NCBI GenBank assembly: GCA_019638475.1
Contig: JAHBTR010000002.1
Coordinates: 62,001-126,000, forward strand
DNA from: Chitinophagaceae bacterium
GTDB lineage: Bacteria; Bacteroidota; Bacteroidia; Chitinophagales; Chitinophagaceae
Direction of reading: 5' to 3'
DNA: 64,000 bases
The first letter of the stretch is position 1; each line of letters opens with the position of its first letter. Position numbers and translations under genes: made by a program. Shown one piece after another: positions 1 to 9,917 of this stretch. Under the pieces are notes generated by a model. It saw nothing but the letters and a program-made list of their open reading frames with translations, ran no database searches and was not told the origin of the DNA.

Positions 1-2
1 TA

Positions 3-638
3 CCATTTTCTATGAGACATGAAATTAAAAAAGGCGGCTACATTAAAGGCGATCAAATGATGCTTCGCATACAAGAAGAAAGAGTAAGCATGAGCATTTA
101 TGATTTTGCAATTAAAGGTAAGCACAATAATTACAACACTATGGCAGCAGGCATTGCAGCAGCTACACTAGGTATTCGTAAAGATAAAATACGTGAAGCT
201 GTAAAAGACTTTCAAAGTCTTGAACATCGTATGGAATTTGTTGCTACTGTTCGTGGTGTAGAGTTTATTAACGACAGTAAAGCCACTAACACAAACAGTA
301 CATGGTTTGCTTTAGAAAGCATGACCAAACCTACTGTTTTAATCTTAGGAGGCTCTGATAAGGGAAATGATTATTCTCTTATTGAAGAATTAGTTATAGA
401 AAAAGTAAAAGCAATTGTTTGCATGGGTGCCGACAATGATAAAATTGTTGAGGCTTTTAAAGACAAAGTTCCTGTAGTAGTAGAGGCAGATAGTGCTAAA
501 AAAGCAGTAAATGCAGCTTTTAGATTAAGTACTAAAGGAGATGTTGTTTTACTTAGCCCTGCTTGTGCAAGTTTTGACTTATTCAAAAACTTTGAAGACA
601 GAGGTATTCAATTTAAAGAAGCTGTTAAAGAACTATAA
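3..638 (+). CDS. murD: UDP-N-acetylmuramoylalanine--D-glutamate ligase MurD, C-terminal part (5' end outside window)
   Basis: Adds D-glutamate to UDP-MurNAc-L-alanine in the cytoplasm, the second Mur ligase step of peptidoglycan precursor synthesis. The open frame runs in from the left edge, so the N-terminal domain and the ATP P-loop are missing here; the ATG at 12 is only an internal methionine. Visible are the end of the central domain (GKHNNYNTMAAGIAAATLGI) and the C-terminal ligase domain with FINDSKATN and the GGSDKGNDY stretch typical of MurD. ftsW follows after 20 nt, and the whole run to ftsZ is on one strand, so it is probably one operon. Identity rests on motifs and on the division-cluster context. 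Confidence 0.93.
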   Translation, partial: PFSMRHEIKKGGYIKGDQMMLRIQEERVSMSIYDFAIKGKHNNYNTMAAGIAAATLGIRKDKIREAVKDFQSLEHRMEFVATVRGVEFINDSKATNTNSTWFALESMTKPTVLILGGSDKGNDYSLIEELVIEKVKAIVCMGADNDKIVEAFKDKVPVVVEADSAKKAVNAAFRLSTKGDVVLLSPACASFDLFKNFEDRGIQFKEAVKEL

Positions 639-658
639 TATCAATGTGCTAAATTATT

Positions 659-1987
659 TTGGAAAATAATCATACATATCAACCACAAAAAACAAAAGTA
701 TCTGCCTTAGATAAAATGGCTTGGGCTGATACTCCTTTTGCCTCTTTTAATAAAGAAAATTTATTAATGAAAACAAGAGGCGATAAATATATATGGGGTA
801 TTGTATTATTATTAGCCCTTATTTCAATTTTAGTAGTGTATAGTGCTACAGGTTCTTTAGCTTATAAAATGAATAGAGGAAATAATGAATTTTATCTATT
901 CAAACAATTAGCAATGACAATTTTGGGGTTAGGTGTTATTTATGTAACGCATCGTATCAATTACACTTTCTTTTTAAAGTTTGCCAATATTTTATTTTAT
1001 ATTTCTATTCCATTATTATTATATACTTTATTCTTTGGTTCAAGTATTAATGAAGGTAGCAGATGGATAAAACTACCAGTTATCAATATGACCATCCAAT
1101 CAAGTGATGTTGCTAAACTTGCACTATTTATTTATATATCTAAACTATTAAGCAAAAAGCAAGATGTTATTAAAGATTTCAAACAAAGCTTTATACCAAT
1201 TATAGTTCCTGTTCTTATTATTTGTGTGTTAATAATGCCAGCAAACCTAAGCACAGCTTTACTTACAGGTGCTACATCATTATTACTCATGTTTATTGGG
1301 CGTATTAGTTTAAAGCATATTGGGCTTACTATTTTAGTTGCACTAATTCCTCTTTTATTCATAGTATCTGTTGCTTGGCTTACACATGATTCAAGTGAAC
1401 ATGCAGAAAAAAATAAACCAGTTGTTGCAGAAAAATTAAAATCTGTTGGTCGTTTTGGTACTTGGGTAAAACGTGTTCAAGATTATATGTATGCTTCAGA
1501 GGCAGATGTTCATTATCAAGTGCAGCAAGCAAAAATAGCCATAGCAAAAGGAGGAATTTTAATAGGAAAAGGTCCAGGAAATAGTGAGCAAAAAAACTTT
1601 TTACCTCAAGCCTATAACGATTTTATTTATGCTATCATCATAGAAGAGTATGGATTATTTGGTGGTGCATTTATCATATTTATTTACTTACTATTCTTAT
1701 TTAGAAGTATTCAAATTTTTAGAAGATGTCCCTATGCATTTGGAGCATTTTTAGCATTGGCATTAAGTTTCACATTAGTTATTCAAGCAGTAGCTAATAT
1801 GGCTGTAAATGTAAATCTACTACCAGTTACAGGCGTTACATTACCCTTAATAAGTATGGGTGGTAGCTCATTTATTTTTACCTCTATAGCCATAGGTGTT
1901 ATTTTAAGTGTAGCAAGAAATGTAGAACAATTAGAAGGTAAAGAACCAATAATAAATGAAGAAAATAAGCAAGCAAGTAATGTGTAG
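659..1987 (+). CDS. ftsW: FtsW, septal peptidoglycan glycosyltransferase (SEDS family)
   Basis: Inner-membrane SEDS protein that polymerises lipid II at the division septum together with a class B PBP. The 442-residue sequence has about ten hydrophobic segments, a YSATGSLAYK stretch after the first, and late SEDS motifs (PVTGVTLPLISMGGSS near residues 385-400). The start is unsettled: 659 is a TTG giving a 36-residue charged cytoplasmic leader, while in-frame ATGs lie at 716 and 767, the last giving MKTRGDKYIWG, close to the usual family start. An in-frame stop at 650 excludes anything longer. It lies between murD and murG as in other Bacteroidota. Confidence 0.95.
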   Translation: MENNHTYQPQKTKVSALDKMAWADTPFASFNKENLLMKTRGDKYIWGIVLLLALISILVVYSATGSLAYKMNRGNNEFYLFKQLAMTILGLGVIYVTHRINYTFFLKFANILFYISIPLLLYTLFFGSSINEGSRWIKLPVINMTIQSSDVAKLALFIYISKLLSKKQDVIKDFKQSFIPIIVPVLIICVLIMPANLSTALLTGATSLLLMFIGRISLKHIGLTILVALIPLLFIVSVAWLTHDSSEHAEKNKPVVAEKLKSVGRFGTWVKRVQDYMYASEADVHYQVQQAKIAIAKGGILIGKGPGNSEQKNFLPQAYNDFIYAIIIEEYGLFGGAFIIFIYLLFLFRSIQIFRRCPYAFGAFLALALSFTLVIQAVANMAVNVNLLPVTGVTLPLISMGGSSFIFTSIAIGVILSVARNVEQLEGKEPIINEENKQASNV

Positions 1988-2058
1988 TCTGTAGTTGAGT
2001 AAATGAAAAAATTACTTGTATGTTTTAAAAATGATTGATTAAAATAGTAGTTGGAAAA

Positions 2059-3153
2059 ATGAATGAGCAAAAATTTATCATAGCAGGAGGAGGAACAGGA
2101 GGACATATTTTTCCAGCAATAGCAATAGCTAATGCACTAAAACAACAAATACCCAATGCGAAAATTTTGTTTGTTGGTGCAAAAGGAAAAATGGAAATGG
2201 AAAAAATACCTCAGGCAGGTTATGAAATAAAAGGATTAGATATAGCAGGTTTTAACAGAAGCTCTTTGATAAAAAATATTGGCTTACCCTATAAACTAAT
2301 AAAAAGTTTTATACAGGTTCGTAGTATTATCAATGCTTTCAAACCCAATGCTGTTATAGGTGTTGGAGGATATTCTACTTTTCCTGTATTAAAATATGCT
2401 CAAACAAAAGGCATCAAAACTTTTATACACGAAAGCAATTCATTTGCTGGAAAAGCCAATATAATGTTAGGTAAAAAAGCAACCAAAATTTTTGTTGCAA
2501 GCGATGGAATGGAAAAGTTTTTTCCCTTACAAAAAATAATTGTTACAGGCAATCCTGTAAGAAAAACCATTGCTCAAATAACTGTTACAAAAAATGAGGC
2601 AATTCATTTTTTTCAGTTAGATGAAAACAAAAAAACTGTTTTAACTATTGGTGGAAGTCTTGGTGCAAAAAGTATTAATGAAGCTATTGCATTACATATT
2701 GATTTGTTTGAAAAAAATAATTTACAACTAATATGGCAAACAGGAAAAACAACAGCACAAGAGTTTAAAACAAAATCAATAGGCAAAAAAAATATTTGGT
2801 GCAATGATTTTATAACACAAATGGAAATGGCTTATGCTGCTGCTGATATAGTAATTAGTAGGGCAGGAGCTATGGCTGTAACTGAATTGTGTGTTACAGG
2901 AAAACCAACAGTTTTTGTTCCATTTCCTTTTGCAGCAGAAGACCATCAAACTGTTAATGCAAAACATTTGGTAGAAAAAAATGCAGCATTAATAATTAAA
3001 GATAATGAAGCAAAAGAAACATTAGTATCAACAGTTATTGCTTTATCTAACAACGAAGAACAACAAAAAACATTAAAACAAAATATACTTTCATTAGCTA
3101 TCAATAATGCAGATGAAAGAATAGCAAAAGAAATAATTGAATCTATTAAATGA
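2059..3153 (+). CDS. murG: MurG, lipid II synthase (GT28 glycosyltransferase)
   Basis: Transfers GlcNAc from UDP-GlcNAc to lipid I at the inner face of the membrane, giving lipid II. The N-terminal glycine loop GGGTGGHIFPAIAIA and the C-terminal donor-site region SRAGAMAVTELCVTGKPTVFVPFPFAAEDHQ are diagnostic. A TTG 24 nt upstream (2035) would add eight residues, but the ATG at 2059 places the glycine loop at the usual distance from the N-terminus and is preferred. The 3' end overlaps murC by four bases (ATGA), which suggests translational coupling. Length (364 aa) is normal. Confidence 0.96.
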   Translation: MNEQKFIIAGGGTGGHIFPAIAIANALKQQIPNAKILFVGAKGKMEMEKIPQAGYEIKGLDIAGFNRSSLIKNIGLPYKLIKSFIQVRSIINAFKPNAVIGVGGYSTFPVLKYAQTKGIKTFIHESNSFAGKANIMLGKKATKIFVASDGMEKFFPLQKIIVTGNPVRKTIAQITVTKNEAIHFFQLDENKKTVLTIGGSLGAKSINEAIALHIDLFEKNNLQLIWQTGKTTAQEFKTKSIGKKNIWCNDFITQMEMAYAAADIVISRAGAMAVTELCVTGKPTVFVPFPFAAEDHQTVNAKHLVEKNAALIIKDNEAKETLVSTVIALSNNEEQQKTLKQNILSLAINNADERIAKEIIESIK

Positions 3154-4526
3154 GTGAATTAAAAAACATACAAAACATTTATTTTATTGGCATTGGTGGC
3201 ATTGGCATGAGTGCTTTGGCTCGTTATTTTAAATCACAAGGCTGTGAAGTAGCAGGTTATGATAGAACAAAAACACATTTAACACAAGCATTGGAAGATG
3301 CAGGAATAAACATTCACTACACAGAAGATGTAAATGCTATTCCAAAAAATGTAGATGTGGTTGTATATACACCTGCTGTGCCTAAAGAACATAAAGAGTT
3401 GCTGTACTATCAGGCAAATAACTATATAGTTGTAAAACGTAGCGATGTATTGCAATGGATTACAAAAAATTCTTTTAATATCTGTATCAGTGGCACACAT
3501 GGAAAAACAACTATTACTACCATGACTGCACATATTTTAAAACATAGTGGTTATGGTTGTAATGCCTTTTTAGGAGGTATAGCTGCTAATTATAATACCA
3601 ATTTTTGGGCACAAGATAAAAATAGTAGTAGCCATACAAATAATGTAGTAGTAGAAGCTGATGAGTATGACAGAAGTTTTTTGAAATTAACGCCAGATGT
3701 AGCTGTAATTACAGCAATGGATGCTGACCATTTAGATATTTATGGCACTCCAGAAGAATTAGAAAATACATTTATTCAGTTTTCTAAAAAACTAAAACCA
3801 AATGGATGTTTAATAACTAAATATGGATTGAAAAAAGAAAATGAATTAAATGCTACACATCATTACACTTATAGTTTTAACAATACAAGTGCCTATGTGT
3901 ATGCAGCTAATTTAAAAGTAGAAAATGAAAATTATGTATTTGATATTGTAGCAAAAAATTGGACAATTAAAAATATAACACTACACATGGGAGGCTTGCA
4001 TAATGTAGAAAATACAATAGCAGCAACAACTGTAGCAAAATATTTAAACATAGATGATGAAAAAATTAAAAATGCCATAGCTGATTTTAAAGGAGTAAAA
4101 AGAAGATTTGAATACATTATAAAAAATGATGCAACTGTTTTAATAGATGATTATGCACATCATCCAGAAGAACTAAAAGCATTGATAACAGGAGTAAAAA
4201 GCATTTTTACAAATAAAAAAACATTGGTTGTTTTTCAACCACATTTATATAGCAGAACAAAAGATTTTGCAAATGAATTTGCAGAAAGTTTAGACATGGC
4301 AGATGAGGTGATTTTATTGCCCATTTATCCAGCAAGAGAATTGCCAATAAATGGAGTAAGTAGCGAAATGATTATAAGCAAAATGAATTTGAAACATAAG
4401 CAGGTTTTATCAAAAGAAGATTTTAAACATTGGGTAAAACAACATAAACCACAGCTTTTAGTAATGGCAGGTGCAGGAGATATTGATGTATTGGTACAAC
4501 CTGTAAAAGAAATATTACAAAGCTGA
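3150..4526 (+). CDS. murC: UDP-N-acetylmuramate--L-alanine ligase MurC
   Basis: Cytoplasmic ATP-dependent ligase that adds L-alanine to UDP-MurNAc, the first amino acid of the stem peptide. The 458-residue protein shows the nucleotide-sugar binding start YFIGIGGIGMSALA, the P-loop GTHGKTT at residues 115-121, the EADEYDRSFL segment, and DDYAHHPEE in the C-terminal domain, in the order expected for MurC. It overlaps the murG stop by ATGA and is followed by ftsQ after 39 nt. Nothing unusual is seen. Confidence 0.97.
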   Translation: MSELKNIQNIYFIGIGGIGMSALARYFKSQGCEVAGYDRTKTHLTQALEDAGINIHYTEDVNAIPKNVDVVVYTPAVPKEHKELLYYQANNYIVVKRSDVLQWITKNSFNICISGTHGKTTITTMTAHILKHSGYGCNAFLGGIAANYNTNFWAQDKNSSSHTNNVVVEADEYDRSFLKLTPDVAVITAMDADHLDIYGTPEELENTFIQFSKKLKPNGCLITKYGLKKENELNATHHYTYSFNNTSAYVYAANLKVENENYVFDIVAKNWTIKNITLHMGGLHNVENTIAATTVAKYLNIDDEKIKNAIADFKGVKRRFEYIIKNDATVLIDDYAHHPEELKALITGVKSIFTNKKTLVVFQPHLYSRTKDFANEFAESLDMADEVILLPIYPARELPINGVSSEMIISKMNLKHKQVLSKEDFKHWVKQHKPQLLVMAGAGDIDVLVQPVKEILQS

Positions 4527-4565
4527 TTAAAGAATATAAAAATTACATTTTAGAAGAAAAAAAAT

Positions 4566-5447
4566 ATGTTTAAGAAAAGGCTCATACAAACATTATGGAT
4601 AGCAGCAGGAGTTGCTACTGTTGTGCTATTAGGAGCTGCTATGCAACAAAAAAATAAAAACAAATGCACCAATATTAAAGTAGAAATATCTGGCGTAGAA
4701 GAACATGTTTTTATTGATGAAAAAGATATTTTGAATATCATCAATACTTATGGCAATGTAATAGGCAAAGAAATTTCAGCTATTGATTTAAGAAATGTAG
4801 AAAGTTTATTAGATAAAAATTTATGGGTAAAAAATGCAGAACTGTTTTTCAATAACCAAAAAGAGTTAATTGTAAACATAAAAGAAAGAGAACCAATAGC
4901 CAGAATTTTTACATTACAAGAAGGTTCTTTTTATATAGATACTGCTGCAAATATTTTACCATTAAGTGAAAAATTAACAGCCAGAGTGCCTGTATTTACA
5001 GGCTTTCCAACAAATAAGGTTCAAACCTATGCAGATAGTTTATTAATGAAAGATGTAATTAAAGTAGGAGCATTTATACATACAGATAGTTTTTGGTCTG
5101 CACAAGTAGCACAAGTAAATATTTTACCAAATGCTACGTTTGAAGTTATTCCTGTTATGGGCAATCATGTTGTATTGATTGGTAGTGCAGATGATATAGA
5201 AAAGAAATTCAACAGGCTATTTACTTTTTATAAAAGTGCATGGCTACAAAACGGATTTAATAAATATGAAAGATTAAATGTAGAATATAACAATCAGGTA
5301 GTAGCTATTAAAAAAGGTGCATCAGCAAATATTGTTACTGCACCTAAAGAACAAACAACATCTATAACAACAAGTGTAAAACCAGTAACAACTACACCTG
5401 TTGTTACAGAAAATAAAACAGCAAAAGCAGTTCTAAAAAAACAATAA
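4566..5447 (+). CDS. ftsQ: FtsQ/DivIB-like cell division protein
   Basis: Bitopic division protein that links early and late divisome components. A short basic N-terminus is followed by one transmembrane segment (about residues 8-27), a POTRA-like region (KVEISGVEEHVFIDEKDI), and a beta-rich periplasmic domain with the NIKEREPIARIF segment seen in the family. The C-terminal 40 residues are Thr/Val/Lys rich and probably disordered. Sequence conservation in FtsQ is low, so the call relies partly on position between murC and ftsA, where ftsQ normally sits. Confidence 0.9.
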   Translation: MFKKRLIQTLWIAAGVATVVLLGAAMQQKNKNKCTNIKVEISGVEEHVFIDEKDILNIINTYGNVIGKEISAIDLRNVESLLDKNLWVKNAELFFNNQKELIVNIKEREPIARIFTLQEGSFYIDTAANILPLSEKLTARVPVFTGFPTNKVQTYADSLLMKDVIKVGAFIHTDSFWSAQVAQVNILPNATFEVIPVMGNHVVLIGSADDIEKKFNRLFTFYKSAWLQNGFNKYERLNVEYNNQVVAIKKGASANIVTAPKEQTTSITTSVKPVTTTPVVTENKTAKAVLKKQ

Positions 5448-5493
5448 TGAAACAATTTAAACACTATTATAAACAACAACAAAACAGATATCT

Positions 5494-6882
5494 ATGAATC
5501 ACAATGAAGCACCCATTATCGTAGGACTCGATATTGGTACAACAAAAATTGCTGTGATAGCAGGAAGAAAAAATGAGTTTGGAAAATTAGAAATACTTGG
5601 CTTTGGAAGAGCCAATAGCAATGGTGTAGAACATGGCAGAGTATTAAACATTGACCAAACTATTAAAGCTATTCATCAGGCATTACAAAATTGCTTTAGC
5701 AGCAATCCTGAATTAGAAATTAGTGAAGTATATGTTGGCATAGCAGGACAACATATCAAAAGCCTTCAAACTCGTGGAGATATTGTAAGGCAAGACCCTG
5801 AAAATGAAATTCAGCAATCAGAAATTGATATTCTGATTGAAAACCAACGTAAAACTTTTATCCCTGCAGGAGACCAAATTATTGATGTTATTTCACAAGA
5901 ATTTTATGTAGATAATATTCAAAACATCAAACATCCTGTTGGTTATAATGGAGTAAAAGTTGGTGCAAACTTTCATATCATTACAGGCGATAAAAATGCC
6001 ATAAAAAATATTAAGAGAGCAGTAGAAAGAAGCAACCTTGTTACAAAAGATTTGGTATTGCAACCATTAGCAAGTGCAAGTGCTGTTATGTCTGATATAG
6101 ATATGGAAGCTGGTGTAGCTATTTTAGATATTGGTGGAGGCACAAGCGATTTAGCTGTTTTTTATGAAGGTATTTTAAAACATACAGCAGTAATACCCAT
6201 TGGTGGCGAAAACATTACTTTAGATATACGCAAAGGATTGGGTGTATTAAAACAACAAGCAGAAGCAATGAAAGTGCAATTTGGTAGTGCTTTGGCAGAT
6301 GAAGCAAAAGCCAATGCTTTTATTACTATACCTGGCTTAAAAGGTATGCCTGCAAAAGAAATTAGTGTTAAAAATTTAGCACAAATTATTCAGGCAAGAA
6401 TGGAAGACATTTTTGATTTTGTTACCTATCATTTAAAACAAGTAGGCTTAGATGGAAAACAATTAAATGGAGGTGTTATTCTTACTGGTGGAGGCTCTCA
6501 ACTAAAACATTTAATTCAACTTACAGAATATGCAACAGGATTAAATGCAAGAATTGGATTGCCAACAGAACACTTAGCTCCTAATCATATAGAAGAATTA
6601 AAGAAACCTATGTATGCTACTTGTTTAGGCTTAATATTAAAAGGATATAATGACTATGAACATCAGTACAAAGAGTTTACAGAAAAATATAAAAAAGTAG
6701 AAATTCCTGAATCATTAAAAGAAAAAGATACCAAAGAAGAGAATGAAACAACGCCAGAAACTACACAAACTGTAGATGTAACGCAGCGTACAAAAAAATT
6801 AAAATTCTGGGATACTATTGGAACAAGATTAAAACAAAACATTATTGATTTATTTAAAGAAGAAAACGATAAATCAATTTAA
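5494..6882 (+). CDS. ftsA: FtsA, actin-like membrane anchor of FtsZ
   Basis: Actin-fold ATPase that tethers FtsZ filaments to the membrane. The phosphate-1 region VGLDIGTTKIAVIAG lies near the N-terminus, the phosphate-2 loop AILDIGGGTSDLAVF near residues 209-223, and the adenosine loop GGVILTGGGSQLKHL near 326-340. The tail is charged and ends in KFWDTIGTRLKQNIIDLFKE, a likely amphipathic membrane-targeting helix. The gene is separated from ftsQ by 46 nt and from ftsZ by 52 nt. Confidence 0.96.
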   Translation: MNHNEAPIIVGLDIGTTKIAVIAGRKNEFGKLEILGFGRANSNGVEHGRVLNIDQTIKAIHQALQNCFSSNPELEISEVYVGIAGQHIKSLQTRGDIVRQDPENEIQQSEIDILIENQRKTFIPAGDQIIDVISQEFYVDNIQNIKHPVGYNGVKVGANFHIITGDKNAIKNIKRAVERSNLVTKDLVLQPLASASAVMSDIDMEAGVAILDIGGGTSDLAVFYEGILKHTAVIPIGGENITLDIRKGLGVLKQQAEAMKVQFGSALADEAKANAFITIPGLKGMPAKEISVKNLAQIIQARMEDIFDFVTYHLKQVGLDGKQLNGGVILTGGGSQLKHLIQLTEYATGLNARIGLPTEHLAPNHIEELKKPMYATCLGLILKGYNDYEHQYKEFTEKYKKVEIPESLKEKDTKEENETTPETTQTVDVTQRTKKLKFWDTIGTRLKQNIIDLFKEENDKSI

Positions 6883-6934
6883 AAAAATACTAACCATTTA
6901 AAAAAAATCGCATAACCCATTAAAATTATAAATT

Positions 6935-8806
6935 ATGATACACTTTGATTTGCCGAAACAAAAATCATCTATCATTAAAGTATTAGGTGTTGGTGGTGGA
7001 GGAAGTAATGCTGTAAATTATATGTCTTCTCAAGATGTAGAAGGTGTAGATTTTATTATTTGCAATACCGATGCCAAAGCTATTGAACAAAGTAAAGTAC
7101 CCAATAAAATTCAGTTAGGTCCATACCTTACACAAGGTTTAGGAGCAGGAGCTAATCCAGAAGTTGGTAAAGCTGCTACAGAAGAAAGTTTAGAAGAAAT
7201 AAAACGCATATTAGAAGTAAATACTAAAATGGCTTTCATAACTGTAGGCATGGGAGGAGGCACTGGTACAGGTGGTGCTCCTATCATTGCCAAAATCTGT
7301 AAAGACTTAGGTATTCTTACAGTAGGTATTGTAACTACTCCATTTGGTTTTGAAGGTCCTCGTAGAATGCAACAAGCAGAAGAAGGTATTAAACAATTAA
7401 AACCACATGTAGATACTTTATTAGTTATTAGCAACGATAAATTACGCATACAATATGGTAATTTAAAAATGAGAGAAGCATTTGCAAAAGCAGATAATGT
7501 TTTATCTACTGCTGCTAAATGTATTACAGATGTTATTAATAGTCGTGGACATATTATTGTGGACTTTGCAGATGTATGTACAGTAATGAGAAATGGTGGT
7601 GTAGCTATTTTAGGAAAAGCAGAAGTAGAAGGAGAAGATAGAGCTCAACGTGCTATTGAAGAAGCATTAAACTCACCATTATTAAATGATAGTGATATTA
7701 AAGGTGCTAAATGGATTTTAATAAATATAAATAGTGCAGAAGGAGATGATGAATGTACAATGGATGAATTAGAAGTGATTAATAACTATTTACGTTTACA
7801 AGCAGGAGAAGAAACAGATGTTATTGTAGGTACTGGTTATGATAATTCTTTGGGCGCAAAAATTGGTATTACATTAGTAGCTACAGGCTTTGATGCTAAA
7901 GACCCATTTGCAAAACCTGTAGAACAAAAAAAGCCAGAGCCTAAACCAGAAAAAATTGTGATGACTTTGGGCATAGAAGGCGAAGAAAAAAAAGCAGAAA
8001 ATAAACCATTGGTTCAGCAAACACTACCATTAGAAGATAATGACCCCTTTGCTCCAAAAATGATTGAAATGAATGAAGAAGAAAATTTTCAAGAGCAAAC
8101 TTCTAATACAACAGAATCATTGATATATGACTTTTCCACCAATACTTCACAAAACGTAGATTTACTAAGTGAAGAAGAAACAGAATCGCCTATTTTGCGT
8201 TTTGAATTAAGTACAGAAGTTACAGGAGAAGTAAATATACCTACTCCAACTGTTACAAACGAAATACAGCCATCAAATGCTGAAGAAAATAAAGAATCTG
8301 TTAATAACGGATTTCTTACAAAACCATCCAATATTTATGCAGAACCTGACTGTGAAAAGCCATCGCTAATGTCCGGACATCTTATGGAGCCAACTCCTGC
8401 TACAGAACAACATGAAGAGCTACCGGAGCTTGAAATGAAGTTAGTAGTAAGAGATGAAAATCCAGAAGCGGCGAATGAAAATATAGTGAAGGCTCAGCAA
8501 GAATCTCCTGAAAATTTGTCTACAGAGGAACCAGCTTTGCTGGACGATGTGGAAGAACACAAACGTAAAGCAGCAGAAAGAATACAGAAATTACGTAATC
8601 TGTCTTTCAATGTTAACACTGCTTCAGAAATGGGAAACGAGTTTGATGCTATTCCAGCTTACATTCGCCGCAATATGGAATTGTTTGGTAATACACTCAC
8701 TTCGGTAGATAGTTTTTATAGTAAATACACTGTAAATAAAGATGAAAATGACAATACACAAATTTCCACTATCAATACTTTTTTAGATGGTAAAAAACCA
8801 GATTAA
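6935..8806 (+). CDS. ftsZ: FtsZ, tubulin-like division GTPase with a long C-terminal linker
   Basis: Forms the Z ring. The GTPase core fills roughly residues 10-325, with the tubulin signature GGGTGTGGAP at 107-116 and the synergy-loop region NNYLRLQAGEETDVIVGTGY. Residues about 330-545 are an acidic, low-complexity linker. The C-terminus carries a conserved-looking helix (AAERIQKLRNLSFN), a segment with IPAYIRRNMELFGNT that resembles the Bacteroidota C-terminal motif, and a last peptide TINTFLDGKKPD. At 623 residues it is long for FtsZ, mainly because of the linker. It is the last gene of the cluster and is followed by a terminator. Confidence 0.97.
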   Translation: MIHFDLPKQKSSIIKVLGVGGGGSNAVNYMSSQDVEGVDFIICNTDAKAIEQSKVPNKIQLGPYLTQGLGAGANPEVGKAATEESLEEIKRILEVNTKMAFITVGMGGGTGTGGAPIIAKICKDLGILTVGIVTTPFGFEGPRRMQQAEEGIKQLKPHVDTLLVISNDKLRIQYGNLKMREAFAKADNVLSTAAKCITDVINSRGHIIVDFADVCTVMRNGGVAILGKAEVEGEDRAQRAIEEALNSPLLNDSDIKGAKWILININSAEGDDECTMDELEVINNYLRLQAGEETDVIVGTGYDNSLGAKIGITLVATGFDAKDPFAKPVEQKKPEPKPEKIVMTLGIEGEEKKAENKPLVQQTLPLEDNDPFAPKMIEMNEEENFQEQTSNTTESLIYDFSTNTSQNVDLLSEEETESPILRFELSTEVTGEVNIPTPTVTNEIQPSNAEENKESVNNGFLTKPSNIYAEPDCEKPSLMSGHLMEPTPATEQHEELPELEMKLVVRDENPEAANENIVKAQQESPENLSTEEPALLDDVEEHKRKAAERIQKLRNLSFNVNTASEMGNEFDAIPAYIRRNMELFGNTLTSVDSFYSKYTVNKDENDNTQISTINTFLDGKKPD

Positions 8807-8853
8807 AGATTGTTTTAATTTTTAGATTTTTAATAAGCGTTTTAGTTGTTGTT

Positions 8854-8888
8854 TATCCCGATGAGTAAAATTATCGGGATATTTTTTT
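8854..8888 (+). terminator. Rho-independent terminator of the division cluster
   Basis: A 9-bp perfect stem TATCCCGAT/ATCGGGATA (8854-8862 with 8873-8881) with a 10-nt loop is followed by seven T residues on the plus strand. It lies 48 nt after the ftsZ stop. The stop codon of the converging methyltransferase gene (8871-8873) is inside the hairpin. There is no T-run on the minus side, so it serves mainly plus-strand transcripts. Confidence 0.85.
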
Positions 8889-9917
8889 AGCAATGGTATT
8901 TTTAGATGTTAAATTGTTTTGCTTATACTCTCCTGTTGGTTCAAATAATGTTTTTTGAAATTGCTGATGATGAATACTAATAGATTTAATTTTTGCTGGA
9001 GTACTAATATTATTTTTTGTTTTTAAAATAATTGGTGTAGTATCAATATCTTCTACTTTATCTGGTATATAAAAACTATCTTTTAAATAATTCCAGTCAT
9101 TGTTACGAAGTGTTACAACTTCATCAAGATAAAAACTTACCCAACATTCTCCAATTTTTGAAATAGGTAATTCATGTTCTAATTTTTGTTGAGTTATACT
9201 AACATAATCTTTATCAAGGTCAAAGCCAATATATTGTCTTCCCAAACGTTTGGCAGCTATTGCTGTTGTTCCTGTTCCATTAAAGGGGTCAAGAACAATA
9301 TCATTCTCATCAGTACTCATTAAAATAATTCGTTCAAGTAAATGTATAGGGAGCTGACAAGGATGCTCATCTCTAAACTTATTATGTTTTATTCTGTGAA
9401 TATCTGTCCATACATCTGAAACTAAAGGTCCATAAGGATGTAACATTGATTTTTTTCCACCATAATCTTTTGCAAGAATTTTTGTTTTTCTTGTTCTTTT
9501 ATGAGGATGTCTTATTTCGTAGTATTTTAATTGCTTTGCATCTTTAGCATAAAATAATATTCCATAATGACCAGGTTGTAAAGATTTGCCCATAGGTGCT
9601 GTTGGAGCATCCCAACTTATCCAATGTTTGAAATCTGCTTTTTTATTTAAAAAGGAAGCATAATAAGTAAGCCATTTAGGTATATTGTGTAAAAAAATAG
9701 AACCAGTTGGCTTTGTAACTCTTACCATTTCACTAATCCAACTTTCACACCAGTCTAAATATTCTTGCAGTTTTAAACTGTCTTTATAACTATTGTACCC
9801 TTTTTTTAAATTAAATGGAGGGTCAGCAAAAGTTATATCAACAGAATTATCTGGAATTTGTTTCAATAATTTTAAACAATCACCTTGTGTAATCTTATTT
9901 AAAAATTTTTCAATCAT
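8871..9917 (-). CDS. Site-specific DNA methyltransferase, beta class (R-M pair 1)
   Basis: S-adenosylmethionine-dependent N6-adenine or N4-cytosine DNA methylase, presumed to protect host DNA from the adjacent nuclease. The catalytic motif IV is DPPF (D32), and the AdoMet-binding motif I, DPFNGTGTT, comes later at 210-218; this order marks the beta class. Motif DPPF favours N6-adenine. After motif I there is an extra C-terminal region of about 110 residues of unknown role, perhaps target recognition. The gene starts inside the stop of the upstream nuclease gene (9914-9917, ATGA overlap), so the pair is co-transcribed. The recognition sequence cannot be read from the protein. Confidence 0.9.
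   Translation of the reverse strand: MIEKFLNKITQGDCLKLLKQIPDNSVDITFADPPFNLKKGYNSYKDSLKLQEYLDWCESWISEMVRVTKPTGSIFLHNIPKWLTYYASFLNKKADFKHWISWDAPTAPMGKSLQPGHYGILFYAKDAKQLKYYEIRHPHKRTRKTKILAKDYGGKKSMLHPYGPLVSDVWTDIHRIKHNKFRDEHPCQLPIHLLERIILMSTDENDIVLDPFNGTGTTAIAAKRLGRQYIGFDLDKDYVSITQQKLEHELPISKIGECWVSFYLDEVVTLRNNDWNYLKDSFYIPDKVEDIDTTPIILKTKNNISTPAKIKSISIHHQQFQKTLFEPTGEYKQNNLTSKNTIAKKISR

Noticed and set aside
7111..7449. Antisense open frame within ftsZ (and similar frames opposite ftsA, ftsK, murC, tamB)
   Set aside because: They follow the codon periodicity of the sense gene, lack family similarity and initiation context, and are shadows of real genes.
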